Assembly: GCA_037969115.1 (NCBI GenBank)
Contig: JBBKWQ010000367.1
Span: forward strand, 1-7,650
DNA: 7,650 bases
Direction: 5' to 3'
DNA from: JBBKWQ01 sp037969115
Lineage (GTDB): Bacteria; Actinomycetota; Acidimicrobiia; Acidimicrobiales; Ilumatobacteraceae
Positions 1 to 6,122 of the stretch are shown one piece after another. Both the position numbers and the translations under genes were made by a program. Positions within the stretch are counted from its first letter, which is position 1. Each line of letters begins with the position of its first letter. The notes under the pieces were generated by a model that was given only the letters and a program-made list of their open reading frames with translations, had not been told where the DNA came from and made no database searches.

Positions 1-389
1 ACGATGTCACCGGCGAACGCTTCATCCGATCCCATCGTCAGCTCGATCGTGATCACGTCGCCGAGGGTGATCGCAGCGGAACCGTCGGTGGTCGTTGCCG
101 GCTCGCGCTCGACGTTCGCCAGGACGACGCTGTCGTCGCCCGAGCTGACGCTCAGATCGTTGCCTTCGTGGACAGGCCCTGAACCGTCACGAACAGCACG
201 CGCGGTGCAGCTCTGGCCCGCGAAGCCGGCGGATGCCACGCTCGCGAGTTCGACGTCGTTGCCCTCGGCGACGCCCGACACGATGACGGTGTCGATCGGG
301 ATGTCCACATCGGCTGCATACGCGGTCGACGGCCCGGCGAGCGCACAAGCAACCACACCGACGACGAGAACCCCGACGCGCTTGTTCAT
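1..389 (-). CDS. Exported protein of unknown function (N-terminal part; runs off left edge)
   Basis: I do not recognise the family. The visible 129 residues start at an ATG (389-387) preceded by a strong purine-rich ribosome site, AAGGGGGG at 399-406 on this strand. Residues 1-25 form a signal peptide: MNKR, a hydrophobic core, then a signal-peptidase-I type site ending in Ala-Tyr-Ala before Ala26-Asp27. VVAC at residues 12-15 also satisfies a loose lipobox, so a lipoprotein cannot be excluded, but the downstream AYA site makes ordinary secretion more likely. The mature part is acidic and rich in V, S, T, G and D, with alternating hydrophobic residues that suggest a beta-sandwich. It has one visible Cys (about residue 61). 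No catalytic motif is seen. It probably acts outside the membrane. The C-terminus, including any anchor, lies outside the window. The gene stands apart from the amidase gene by 178 bp. Confidence 0.8.
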   Translation of the reverse strand, partial: MNKRVGVLVVGVVACALAGPSTAYAADVDIPIDTVIVSGVAEGNDVELASVASAGFAGQSCTARAVRDGSGPVHEGNDLSVSSGDDSVVLANVEREPATTTDGSAAITLGDVITIELTMGSDEAFAGDI

Positions 390-398
390 CGTGCAGTT

Positions 399-406
399 CC
401 CCCCTT
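399..406 (-). promoter_or_regulatory. Ribosome binding site of the left exported protein
   Basis: AAGGGGGG on the minus strand ends 9 bases before the ATG at 389-387. It is the strongest Shine-Dalgarno-like stretch in the window and fixes this start, which also gives a complete signal peptide. Confidence 0.6.
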
Positions 407-453
407 GCTCGAAATCAAGTTGCCAGTCTCCCACATCGGATCACCGACGCATG

Positions 454-465
454 CCGGTCGACCGG
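454..465. repeat. 12-bp perfect palindrome CCGGTCGACCGG in an intergenic region
   Basis: The sequence reads the same on both strands and does not extend beyond 12 bp. It lies 65 bp upstream of the start of the left exported protein, in the 178-bp gap (390-567) behind the amidase stop codon. The position would suit an operator. It could also be chance, because GC-rich genomes are rich in GTCGAC and CCGG. I could not assign a convincing -35/-10 pair in the gap. Confidence 0.3.
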
Positions 466-567
466 TCTACTCGCCGCGCGGTTTCGGGGTCACGCCAGCT
501 GATTCGACTCCAACTCCGCGGTAAATGACGGGCGGCGGTTCGTCAGTGTGGTGTTACGTCCTCGTGG

Positions 568-1620
568 TCAGGAGCCCTGGTGCATGCGGTCCCATGTCTG
601 CTGACCGGCTTCTCCAACAGCGTTTTCCCAGCCCCAGCTGTTCTGCATCCTCAGCACGGCCTTCTGCATACCGTCGCCGAAATCGCCGTCGTGGTTGTCG
701 ACGGTGTCCCGAATGTGGCCGTGGGCGATCATCGCTTCCTGCCAGGCAACCACGATCGGTCCCTTCATGCCCAGCTTGGCCTCGCCGGGAAAATCGGGGG
801 TGCCGGACGACGTTGACGTGGACGCGGTGGACGTCGTTTCGGTCGTCGTCGTGGATCCGGCTTGCCCTCTGGCAGCTCGTACCTCGGCACGGAACTTGTC
901 CATGTCCCAAGTGCCTTTCCGATTGATTGATCCGAAACGACTCGGCCCGGCCGGGTCATGTTTGCCGCGCGGGGGATTCCCAGCGTCCTCCCAAGGCTTG
1001 CACCACTCGACGTGCGACAGTACATCGTCGGTATCGACGCCGTAATGATCTGCCAGGGCCGCAACGCCCTTGATGAAGGAATCCTGCTGGGCAACCGGCC
1101 ACGATTCCCCCTTGCCGTCGTTTCCTGCTTCGATGCCGATGCAGCGCAAGTTCGCGGTGTGGCGCGGCAAGGTGTTCCGCCACGGCCCGCCCTTCCCGTT
1201 CGTGTTCGTTTGGCCGGCTGCGAGCACCCACCACAGTCCCTGTCGAGAGAGGTAGATGTTCGCCAAAGGCTTGTCCTTTGGATGGTTCAGAATCCAGCTG
1301 ACTTCGCCGTTCCCGTTCGTCGTCGGATCTCCGCCCGCCGTGTGGTGGACCACGATGCCCTGGATTCCACTGAGGAAGCCGCCGCGCCGGGAAGCCCGCG
1401 TTTTCCAACCCGGTTGTTCTTTGACCGAGAGCCCAGCTCCCCGGAGCACGTCAGCAAGGTCGGTCAGATAACGCCCGTCACCGGCGCCTCGCGTACCTTC
1501 TCCTGGGAGCTCCTCGGTGCCGGCGTCGTACGCGTCGTAAGCATCGTCTTCGGAATAGTCACCGTACGGCTCGGGGTTTGCAGTCAGTTCGTCTGATGGT
1601 TCTTCGGCGGTTGGTTCCAT
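568..1620 (-). CDS. N-acetylmuramoyl-L-alanine amidase, phage-lysin-like, with C-terminal peptidoglycan-binding domain
   Basis: This 350-residue protein is predicted to cut the amide bond between N-acetylmuramic acid and L-alanine in peptidoglycan. Residues 1-50 are acidic and low in complexity (a DAYDAYDAG stretch near 27-34). Residues about 85-250 form a zinc amidase of the Amidase_2/PGRP type: VVHHTAGG gives His92, LSHVEW gives His203 and GKHDPAG gives Asp222 as likely zinc ligands, with IGIEAGN at 161-167 in the core. A Thr/Ser-rich linker (about 256-273) leads to a PG_binding_1-like domain (about 283-347), with a LGMKG start, a DGDFGDGMQKAVLRMQ core and a final TWDRM. An in-frame TTG at 1644 would add eight residues, but the ATG at 1620 has GGTGGGA nine bases upstream and is preferred. 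No signal peptide or transmembrane segment is seen, as in actinophage endolysins. No holin or phage gene is adjacent. It could be a domesticated prophage lysin or a host enzyme exported by another route. Confidence 0.88.
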   Translation of the reverse strand: MEPTAEEPSDELTANPEPYGDYSEDDAYDAYDAGTEELPGEGTRGAGDGRYLTDLADVLRGAGLSVKEQPGWKTRASRRGGFLSGIQGIVVHHTAGGDPTTNGNGEVSWILNHPKDKPLANIYLSRQGLWWVLAAGQTNTNGKGGPWRNTLPRHTANLRCIGIEAGNDGKGESWPVAQQDSFIKGVAALADHYGVDTDDVLSHVEWCKPWEDAGNPPRGKHDPAGPSRFGSINRKGTWDMDKFRAEVRAARGQAGSTTTTETTSTASTSTSSGTPDFPGEAKLGMKGPIVVAWQEAMIAHGHIRDTVDNHDGDFGDGMQKAVLRMQNSWGWENAVGEAGQQTWDRMHQGS

Positions 1621-1629
1621 ATCCGAGTG

Positions 1630-1636
1630 TCCCACC
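1630..1636 (-). promoter_or_regulatory. Ribosome binding site deciding the amidase start
   Basis: GGTGGGA lies nine bases before the ATG at 1620-1618. An alternative in-frame TTG at 1644 would place this site inside the coding region, so the ATG is the better start. Confidence 0.5.
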
Positions 1637-1705
1637 GCGCGCAAGTTGTGGTCAATGGTCGATGGTCACAGGTCGAATCATCGATGTGGCCTGTCCAGGA
1701 CCGAC

Positions 1706-2923
1706 CTAAGAGGCGGCTCGGCTTCTCCGCAAAGGCTGTCTGCGCGACTGGTTCGATTTCGCGAACCATCGCCGAGACAATGGGTCGGCGGAGCGCGCCG
1801 CGAGCGGACCGATGACGGCGAGGATCAGAACGTACGCGGCCGACAGCGCTCCGATGTCGGACTCCACGCCCTCGGCAACGGCGATGCCGGCGATGACGAT
1901 CGAGAACTCGCCTCTCGCGATCAACGTGAATCCGGCGCGGAGCCGCCCTGGGCGCGAGACACCCGCGCGGGCGGCGGCCCACCAACCCGTCGCCACCTTC
2001 GTCGCCGCCGTCACCAACGCCAGCACGCACGCGATCAACAACATCGGGGGCAACGTTGCGGGGTCGACCTGCAACCCGAAGAACACGAAGAACAGCGCAG
2101 CGAACAGATCCTTCAAAGGCGTCAGCACCTGACGTGCGGCGTGTTCGGCCGGTCCACTCAAGGCGATACCCACCAAGAACGCGCCAACCGCGGCCGACGC
2201 CTGAACCTGCTCGGCCAAGCCGGCGACGAGCAGCGCCAGGCCGAGCAGCGTGAGCAGCAGATGCTCATCCGATCGGCTGAACACGAGTTTGCTGAGTCGT
2301 TGCCCGAACAGGATCGCAAAGCCGAGCGCGACCACGACCGCGGCGACGGCCACGCCGATCTCGAGACCGATCGCAAGAGCGCTGCCGCCGATGAGCAGTC
2401 CCGCCATCAGGGGCAGGTACAACGCCATCACCAGGTCCTCCGTCACCAGCAGCGCCAGGACAACGGGCGTTTCGCGGTTACCGAGATTGCCGAGATCGCT
2501 GAGTACCCGGGCGATGATGCCCGACGACGAGATGTACGTGACACCTCCGAGGAGGAGCGCCGCTCGATAGTCCCATCCCAGCAGCACGCCGGTCAGCAGT
2601 CCGGGCGTGAAGTTCAAGGCGAGGTCGACCGCCCCCGCGGGCGCGCCGGTGCGCAACGCGCCCATCAGCTCGCCCCCTGTGTATTCGAGGCCGAGGAGGA
2701 GCAGGAGCAGGATCACTCCGATCTCGGCGCCCGTCTGGATGAAGTCGCGGGCCGGCACGATCGGAACGAGCCCGCCGTCACCGATGACGATCCCGGCGAT
2801 GAGGTACAACGGGATCGACGGAATCCCCAGCCGAGATGCGAGCCTGCCCAACACGGCCAAGCCGAGCAATATGCCCCCGAGCTCGAGAAAGAGCTCCGCA
2901 AACCCCGACGAGGCTGCGACCAT
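1706..2923 (-). CDS. KhtU-like CPA2 cation:proton antiporter (KefB-type membrane domain)
   Basis: This 405-residue integral membrane protein probably exchanges cytoplasmic K+ (or another monovalent cation) for external H+. It has about a dozen hydrophobic segments from residue 12 to 377 and a short basic cytoplasmic tail (385-405). CPA2 hallmarks are LLLGLEYTGGEL at 76-87, the helix-break motif ISSSGIIARVL at 131-141, TEDLV at 161-165 with Asp163 as the likely ion-binding carboxylate, LFFVFFGLQVD near 277-287 and ARGEFS at 336-341. The length matches KhtU-type antiporters that lack the fused TrkA-N domain of KefB/KefC. The ATG start at 2923 overlaps the TGA of the upstream TrkA-C gene in TGATG. 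I see no good Shine-Dalgarno site in front of it, so translation is probably coupled. The open frame continues further upstream, but that part is a shadow of the TrkA-C gene. Substrate (K+ versus Na+) cannot be read from the sequence. Confidence 0.92.
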   Translation of the reverse strand: MVAASSGFAELFLELGGILLGLAVLGRLASRLGIPSIPLYLIAGIVIGDGGLVPIVPARDFIQTGAEIGVILLLLLLGLEYTGGELMGALRTGAPAGAVDLALNFTPGLLTGVLLGWDYRAALLLGGVTYISSSGIIARVLSDLGNLGNRETPVVLALLVTEDLVMALYLPLMAGLLIGGSALAIGLEIGVAVAAVVVALGFAILFGQRLSKLVFSRSDEHLLLTLLGLALLVAGLAEQVQASAAVGAFLVGIALSGPAEHAARQVLTPLKDLFAALFFVFFGLQVDPATLPPMLLIACVLALVTAATKVATGWWAAARAGVSRPGRLRAGFTLIARGEFSIVIAGIAVAEGVESDIGALSAAYVLILAVIGPLAARSADPLSRRWFAKSNQSRRQPLRRSRAAS

Positions 2924-3414
2924 CAAGATGCCGGGTCGGTCAGAATCTTCGCGGCCGCGTCGATGCCGTCGGCAGTTCCCACGACGACTGCGATGTCCTC
3001 GGCCAGCATCACATCGTCTGGGCCTGGCGCGGGAATCGCGGTGTCGCCCCGGACCAGGGCGACGATCGACACCCCGGTTCGCGTGCGCATCGCGCTGTCG
3101 CCCAGTCGACGCCCGGCGTAGCTGCTGTGCGGCGAGATCTTGAGCCATGCGATCTCGAGTCCGACCACCTGTTGACGGAGTTCGTCGAACCGCTCGGTGA
3201 TGTTCGGCCCACCGAGCAGCGCCCCGAGCGATCTCGCTTCGTCGGCCGACATCGTCACGGTGTCGCGGACGCGGTCGGGGTCGGCGCGGTCGTAGACGAT
3301 GAGGTCACGCCGGCCCGAGTGATGAGAAACGACCCCCACACGGGCCTCGCTCGCGCAGGCGAAATCGTGGCGCACCCCGACGCCCGGCAGTTGTGTTTCG
3401 ATGATCTCGGTCAC
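2923..3414 (-). CDS. KhtT-like TrkA-C (RCK_C) regulatory subunit of the antiporter
   Basis: This 163-residue soluble protein probably binds and gates the antiporter encoded next to it. The N-terminal half has the KhtT layout: LPGVGVRHDF at 9-18, SHHSGRRDLIVYD at 30-42, then an acidic SADEARSLGALLGGP stretch (56-70). Residues about 83-158 match a TrkA-C fold: LEIAWLKI, SSYAGRRLGDSAMRTRTGVSIVALVRG, and LAEDIAVVVGTADGI at the end. In Bacillus the TrkA-C part of KhtT binds cyclic di-AMP and stimulates KhtU. Whether that holds here is inference. The start chosen is GTG at 3414-3412, with AGGGAG five bases upstream (3420-3425) and the family motif close to the N-terminus. The open frame extends to 3525, but that extension reads through the tandem repeat and gives a repeated WCHLHV, so it is rejected. 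The stop overlaps the antiporter ATG by one base, marking a two-gene operon. Confidence 0.9.
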   Translation of the reverse strand: MTEIIETQLPGVGVRHDFACASEARVGVVSHHSGRRDLIVYDRADPDRVRDTVTMSADEARSLGALLGGPNITERFDELRQQVVGLEIAWLKISPHSSYAGRRLGDSAMRTRTGVSIVALVRGDTAIPAPGPDDVMLAEDIAVVVGTADGIDAAAKILTDPAS

Positions 3415-3419
3415 GTCGG

Positions 3420-3425
3420 CTCCCT
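3420..3425 (-). promoter_or_regulatory. Ribosome binding site of the KhtT-like gene
   Basis: AGGGAG lies five bases before the GTG at 3414-3412. It supports this short form rather than an upstream start that would translate the tandem repeats. Confidence 0.6.
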
Positions 3426-3457
3426 GGCTGGCCCTCGACGGCGCGACGAGCCGCGCC

Positions 3458-3583
3458 TTCTGCCGACACGATATGTGTGCAACGTGTAGGTGACACCAGT
3501 CCACGTGTAGGTGACACCAGACCAAAGAGCCGGAGATGGCGGCGTCTCGGCCAAGCTCGCTCGATAGTCGACTTTCTGCCGAC
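3458..3583. repeat. Pair of 10-bp direct repeats TTCTGCCGAC flanking the tandem repeat
   Basis: Plus-strand TTCTGCCGAC occurs at 3458-3467 and 3574-3583. The copies enclose about 106 bp that contains the 21-bp tandem repeat and one arm of the long inverted repeat. They could be a trace of an insertion or rearrangement, paired regulatory sites, or chance. They are longer than most target-site duplications. Confidence 0.3.
3482..3523. repeat. Tandem 21-bp direct repeat (two copies) upstream of the KhtT-like gene
   Basis: Two adjacent 21-bp units, 3482-3502 and 3503-3523, share ACGTGTAGGTGACACCAG exactly and differ at one of 21 positions (TCC against ACC at the end). They sit 68-109 bp upstream of the KhtT-like start. 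On the minus strand each reads CTGGTGTCACCTACACGT. Tandem units of about 20 bp with a TGTCACC core recall the multiple terminal repeats of some IS21/IS481-type elements, a resemblance from memory and not verified. Alternatively they are a double operator for the antiporter operon. No transposase remnant is visible. Confidence 0.75.
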
Positions 3584-3626
3584 GCCCGTTAGCCGGGCCG
3601 TGCTCAGCTGTAGTGGCCGAGACGCC
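3541..3626. repeat. Perfect 13-bp inverted repeat with 60-bp spacer, downstream of the P-type ATPase gene
   Basis: GGCGTCTCGGCCA at 3541-3553 is the exact reverse complement of TGGCCGAGACGCC at 3614-3626. The spacer (3554-3613) holds a small hairpin, GCCCG 3584-3588 with CGGGC 3594-3598. The ATPase gene ends at 3710 on the minus strand, so the structure would form in its 3' untranslated RNA. It could be a branched terminator, an RNA-stabilising structure, the ends of a tiny non-autonomous element, or a protein-binding pair. Confidence 0.6.
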
Positions 3627-3628
3627 AG

Positions 3629-3651
3629 GTCTCGTGAGTCACCGACGAGAC
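3629..3651 (-). terminator. Possible terminator hairpin downstream of the ATPase gene
   Basis: GTCTCGT at 3629-3635 pairs with ACGAGAC at 3645-3651 around a 9-base loop, about 60 bases past the ATPase stop. A competing pairing exists between GTCACC 3638-3643 and GGTGAC 3652-3657. There is no T-run after the stem, so intrinsic termination is uncertain. Hairpins without T-runs are commonly proposed as terminators in high-GC actinobacteria. Confidence 0.3.
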
Positions 3652-3709
3652 GGTGACCGCTTCTGTCAACATTGTGCGTGGCCGGGCCCCGGACGGGCAG
3701 GGCCGAAGG

Positions 3710-6118
3710 TCACGACGGTTCGGCGGACTCGCCGGCCAGACGCAGCAGCCACTTCCAGTGCTGCGGTCGAATCCACCGCAGCACGGCCTGAAGCGCGAAC
3801 ACACTTCCCACCACGACAGCAGCGACGACGCCGAGACCGGTGACCGACGGCAGATCGAGCGCGTAGAACCGCCGCGTCGGCCCGAACGTCACCAAAACGC
3901 CGAAGACCGCGATCATCGATACCAGCAGCACGGTGTCGTACCGGTCGAGCGGTCGCATCAACCGGTACAGGATCCACAACGCCATCGACGTCAGCGCAAG
4001 GGTCGACGCCGTCCGCGCCTCCTCGAGCGACGCATCGATCGGCGGAGATTGCATCAGCCAATAGATGGCGAGCGTGATCGCGGCCACGATCAGCCCGGCG
4101 GGCACGGCGAATCGGAGGACGCGTCGCAGGTAACCCGGTCGGGTCGGGTGGTCGGCCGCGCGGAAGCTCAGCAGGAATGCGGGCACGCCGATGGTCACCT
4201 CCGAGACCAGACTCATGTGTCGAGGCAAGAACGGAAACACTGCTCCCGACAACCCGATCGACAGGGCGAACACCGCCGCGTAGACCGTCTTGGTGACGAA
4301 TAGCGACGACACGCGTTCCATGTTGGCCACCACCCGTCGTCCCTCTGCAACGACGTTGGGGAGTCGGTCGAAACGGCCGTCGAGCAGGACGAGCTGCGCG
4401 ACCGACTTCGTGGCGGCGGTCGCGGTGTCCATCGCGATGCCGATGTCGGCCTTCTTCAATGCGGGGATGTCGTTGACGCCGTCGCCGGTCATCGCCACCG
4501 TGTGCCCGGATCGTTGTAGGGCCGCGACGAGCTCGCGCTTCTGCTCCGGCAGCACACGACCGAACACCGTGGTGTGCTCGACCAGGTCGTCGAGCGCCGC
4601 ACCGTCGACCCGGCGGAGGTCGACGTGCTGATCTCCGCCGGGCACGCCGAGTCGGCATGCGACCGCCGACACCGTGTCCGGGTTGTCGCCGGAGACGACC
4701 TTCACCACAACATGCTGGCGGGCGAAGTAGTCCATGATCTCGGCAGCGTCCGGCCGGACCTCTTCGGTGAGGACGACGAGGCCGACGGGCTCGACGGCGT
4801 CGGGAAGGGTTGCGTCGCCTTCCAGCGGATGATCGGACCGTGCGATGAGCAGGACGCGTTTCGCCGCAGCCGTCAGCACCGACACCTGTGCCCGCGACGG
4901 CGCGTCGATCCCCACGCCGGCCGCGTCCAGGAGCACCTCCGGTGCACCGAGGATCCACGTGCCGTGATCTTCGAACGTCGTGGCACTCCACTTTCGTGCC
5001 GACGAGAACGCGACATGGTCGACGGCCAGCCAGCTTGCGGGCGCCGGCACCGCTTCGAGAAGGACCCTGCTCGACGAGGTCGGCGACACCTCGGAAGCCA
5101 CGAACGCACCGAGCCCAGCACGAACGACGTCGAGGTCGGCGCCCAGGCCGATGATCTCGTCGAGCACGAACCGTCCCGTGGTGAGGGTTCCCGTCTTGTC
5201 GACACAGAGCACATCGATGCGAGCGAGTCCTTCGACGGCGTGCAACTCCTGCACGACGACGTGGTTCTTGCTGAGACGGATGATCGCGACGGCCATCGCC
5301 ATGCTGACCAGCAGCACCAGACCCTGCGGCACCAGCCCGACGACGCCGGCGACTGCGGCCACCAACGCCTCGCCGACGCCGTCATTGCTCCGCAGCTGGC
5401 TCCAGAGCAACAACGCAGCCAACGGCCCGATGAGCCAGCTGACGACTCGAAGCAGCCGATCGACTCCGCTGCGGATCTCCGACGTCGTCAGCACGAACTC
5501 CTTGGCCTGCTCCACCAGTTGGTGGATCCACGCATCGCTGCCGACACGAATGGCGACCACCAGTGCCGAGCCGGCGATCACGGCACTGCCGGACCGCACT
5601 TCGTCGTCCACTCGCTTCGAGACAGGATCCGCCTCACCGGTGAGCGCCGATTCGTCGACCTCGAGCGCCCGGGATTCGACAACAACGGCATCGACGGGAA
5701 CCTGGTCACCCTGACGGAGCTCGATGAGATCGTCGATGACCAGCTCGGGCGGTGTCACCGGCTGCTCGGTGCCGTCGCGTCTCACCATGATGGTCGGGGC
5801 GATGAGGACCTTGAGTTGGTCGAGCGTGCGCTTGGCCCGTACTTCCTGCACGATGCCGATCCCCGTGTTCAACACCATCACCAGGGCGAAGAGCGCGTCG
5901 ATCGGATGCCCGACGACCAGGATGACGCCGGCCAGGACGGTGATGATGGCGTTGAATCTCGTCAGGACATTGCTGCGAACGATGCTGCCGTACGTGCGTG
6001 AGGTGCGGTCCGGGACCGCGTTGACCCGCCCGGCGGCTCGCCGTTGGGCTACCTCCGAACTGGTCAGTCCGCACGCCACCCGAGCAGGTGCGGGCGCGGT
6101 TCCACTCCCCGTGGACAC
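3710..6118 (-). CDS. CtpE-like P-type cation-transporting ATPase (probable Ca2+ or related cation)
   Basis: This 802-residue membrane pump hydrolyses ATP through an aspartyl-phosphate to move a cation. In order: M1-M2 (about 52-90); actuator domain with TGE at 160-162; M3-M4 (about 222-280) with PQGL at 264-267; DKTGT at 307-311, where Asp307 is phosphorylated; nucleotide-binding KWSA at 376-379 and GAPE at 391-394; SGDN at 476-479; TGDGVND at 544-550; and about six helices to residue 782. From memory it follows mycobacterial CtpE, a Ca2+ importer of about 800 residues, closely along its length, including VRPDA near 455 and LFVTKTVY at 606-613. No N-terminal heavy-metal-binding CXXC is present. 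The M4 motif has Gln265 where the usual PEGL has Glu. The start is GTG at 6118-6116, with AGGA eight bases upstream inside the end of the stress-protein gene. The open frame extends upstream but overlaps that gene. Substrate and direction are inferred. Confidence 0.93.
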   Translation of the reverse strand: MSTGSGTAPAPARVACGLTSSEVAQRRAAGRVNAVPDRTSRTYGSIVRSNVLTRFNAIITVLAGVILVVGHPIDALFALVMVLNTGIGIVQEVRAKRTLDQLKVLIAPTIMVRRDGTEQPVTPPELVIDDLIELRQGDQVPVDAVVVESRALEVDESALTGEADPVSKRVDDEVRSGSAVIAGSALVVAIRVGSDAWIHQLVEQAKEFVLTTSEIRSGVDRLLRVVSWLIGPLAALLLWSQLRSNDGVGEALVAAVAGVVGLVPQGLVLLVSMAMAVAIIRLSKNHVVVQELHAVEGLARIDVLCVDKTGTLTTGRFVLDEIIGLGADLDVVRAGLGAFVASEVSPTSSSRVLLEAVPAPASWLAVDHVAFSSARKWSATTFEDHGTWILGAPEVLLDAAGVGIDAPSRAQVSVLTAAAKRVLLIARSDHPLEGDATLPDAVEPVGLVVLTEEVRPDAAEIMDYFARQHVVVKVVSGDNPDTVSAVACRLGVPGGDQHVDLRRVDGAALDDLVEHTTVFGRVLPEQKRELVAALQRSGHTVAMTGDGVNDIPALKKADIGIAMDTATAATKSVAQLVLLDGRFDRLPNVVAEGRRVVANMERVSSLFVTKTVYAAVFALSIGLSGAVFPFLPRHMSLVSEVTIGVPAFLLSFRAADHPTRPGYLRRVLRFAVPAGLIVAAITLAIYWLMQSPPIDASLEEARTASTLALTSMALWILYRLMRPLDRYDTVLLVSMIAVFGVLVTFGPTRRFYALDLPSVTGLGVVAAVVVGSVFALQAVLRWIRPQHWKWLLRLAGESAEPS

Positions 6119-6122
6119 CTCT

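Larger units (their letters stand above)
3415..3709. other. 295-bp intergenic region between the two transporter operons
   Basis: Both flanking operons run on the minus strand, so this region should hold the 3' end of the ATPase transcript and the promoter of the KhtT/KhtU-like pair. Small reading frames here have no ribosome site or recognisable product. I could not assign a convincing sigma-70 -35/-10 pair. Its notable contents are the repeats and hairpins listed separately. Confidence 0.6.

Noticed and set aside
4..528. Plus-strand frame (174 codons) at the left edge
   Set aside because: It is antisense to a gene with a good ribosome site and signal peptide, and its Ser/Thr/Arg-rich product looks like a shadow.
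1646..1675. Clustered TGGTC/ATGGTC words between the amidase and antiporter genes
   Set aside because: The words are too short and irregularly spaced to call a repeat array. The 85-bp gap shows no convincing terminator or promoter.
1646..3121. Long plus-strand open frame (491 codons) opposite the antiporter and its regulator
   Set aside because: Its product is full of Arg, Gln, His and Asp with no hydrophobic core or motif, as expected for an antisense shadow in GC-rich DNA. The minus strand holds two clear protein families over the same bases.
3482..3523. CRISPR array
   Set aside because: There are only two directly abutting 21-bp units, no spacers between them and no cas genes.
3415..3525. 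Upstream extension of the KhtT-like protein through the tandem repeat
   Set aside because: It would add a repeated WCHLHV peptide not known in the family, whereas the GTG at 3414 has AGGGAG upstream and the family motif follows at once.
4574..6001. Long plus-strand open frame (475 codons) opposite the P-type ATPase
   Set aside because: It has a low-complexity charged composition and no family features. The opposite strand encodes every P-type ATPase motif in order.
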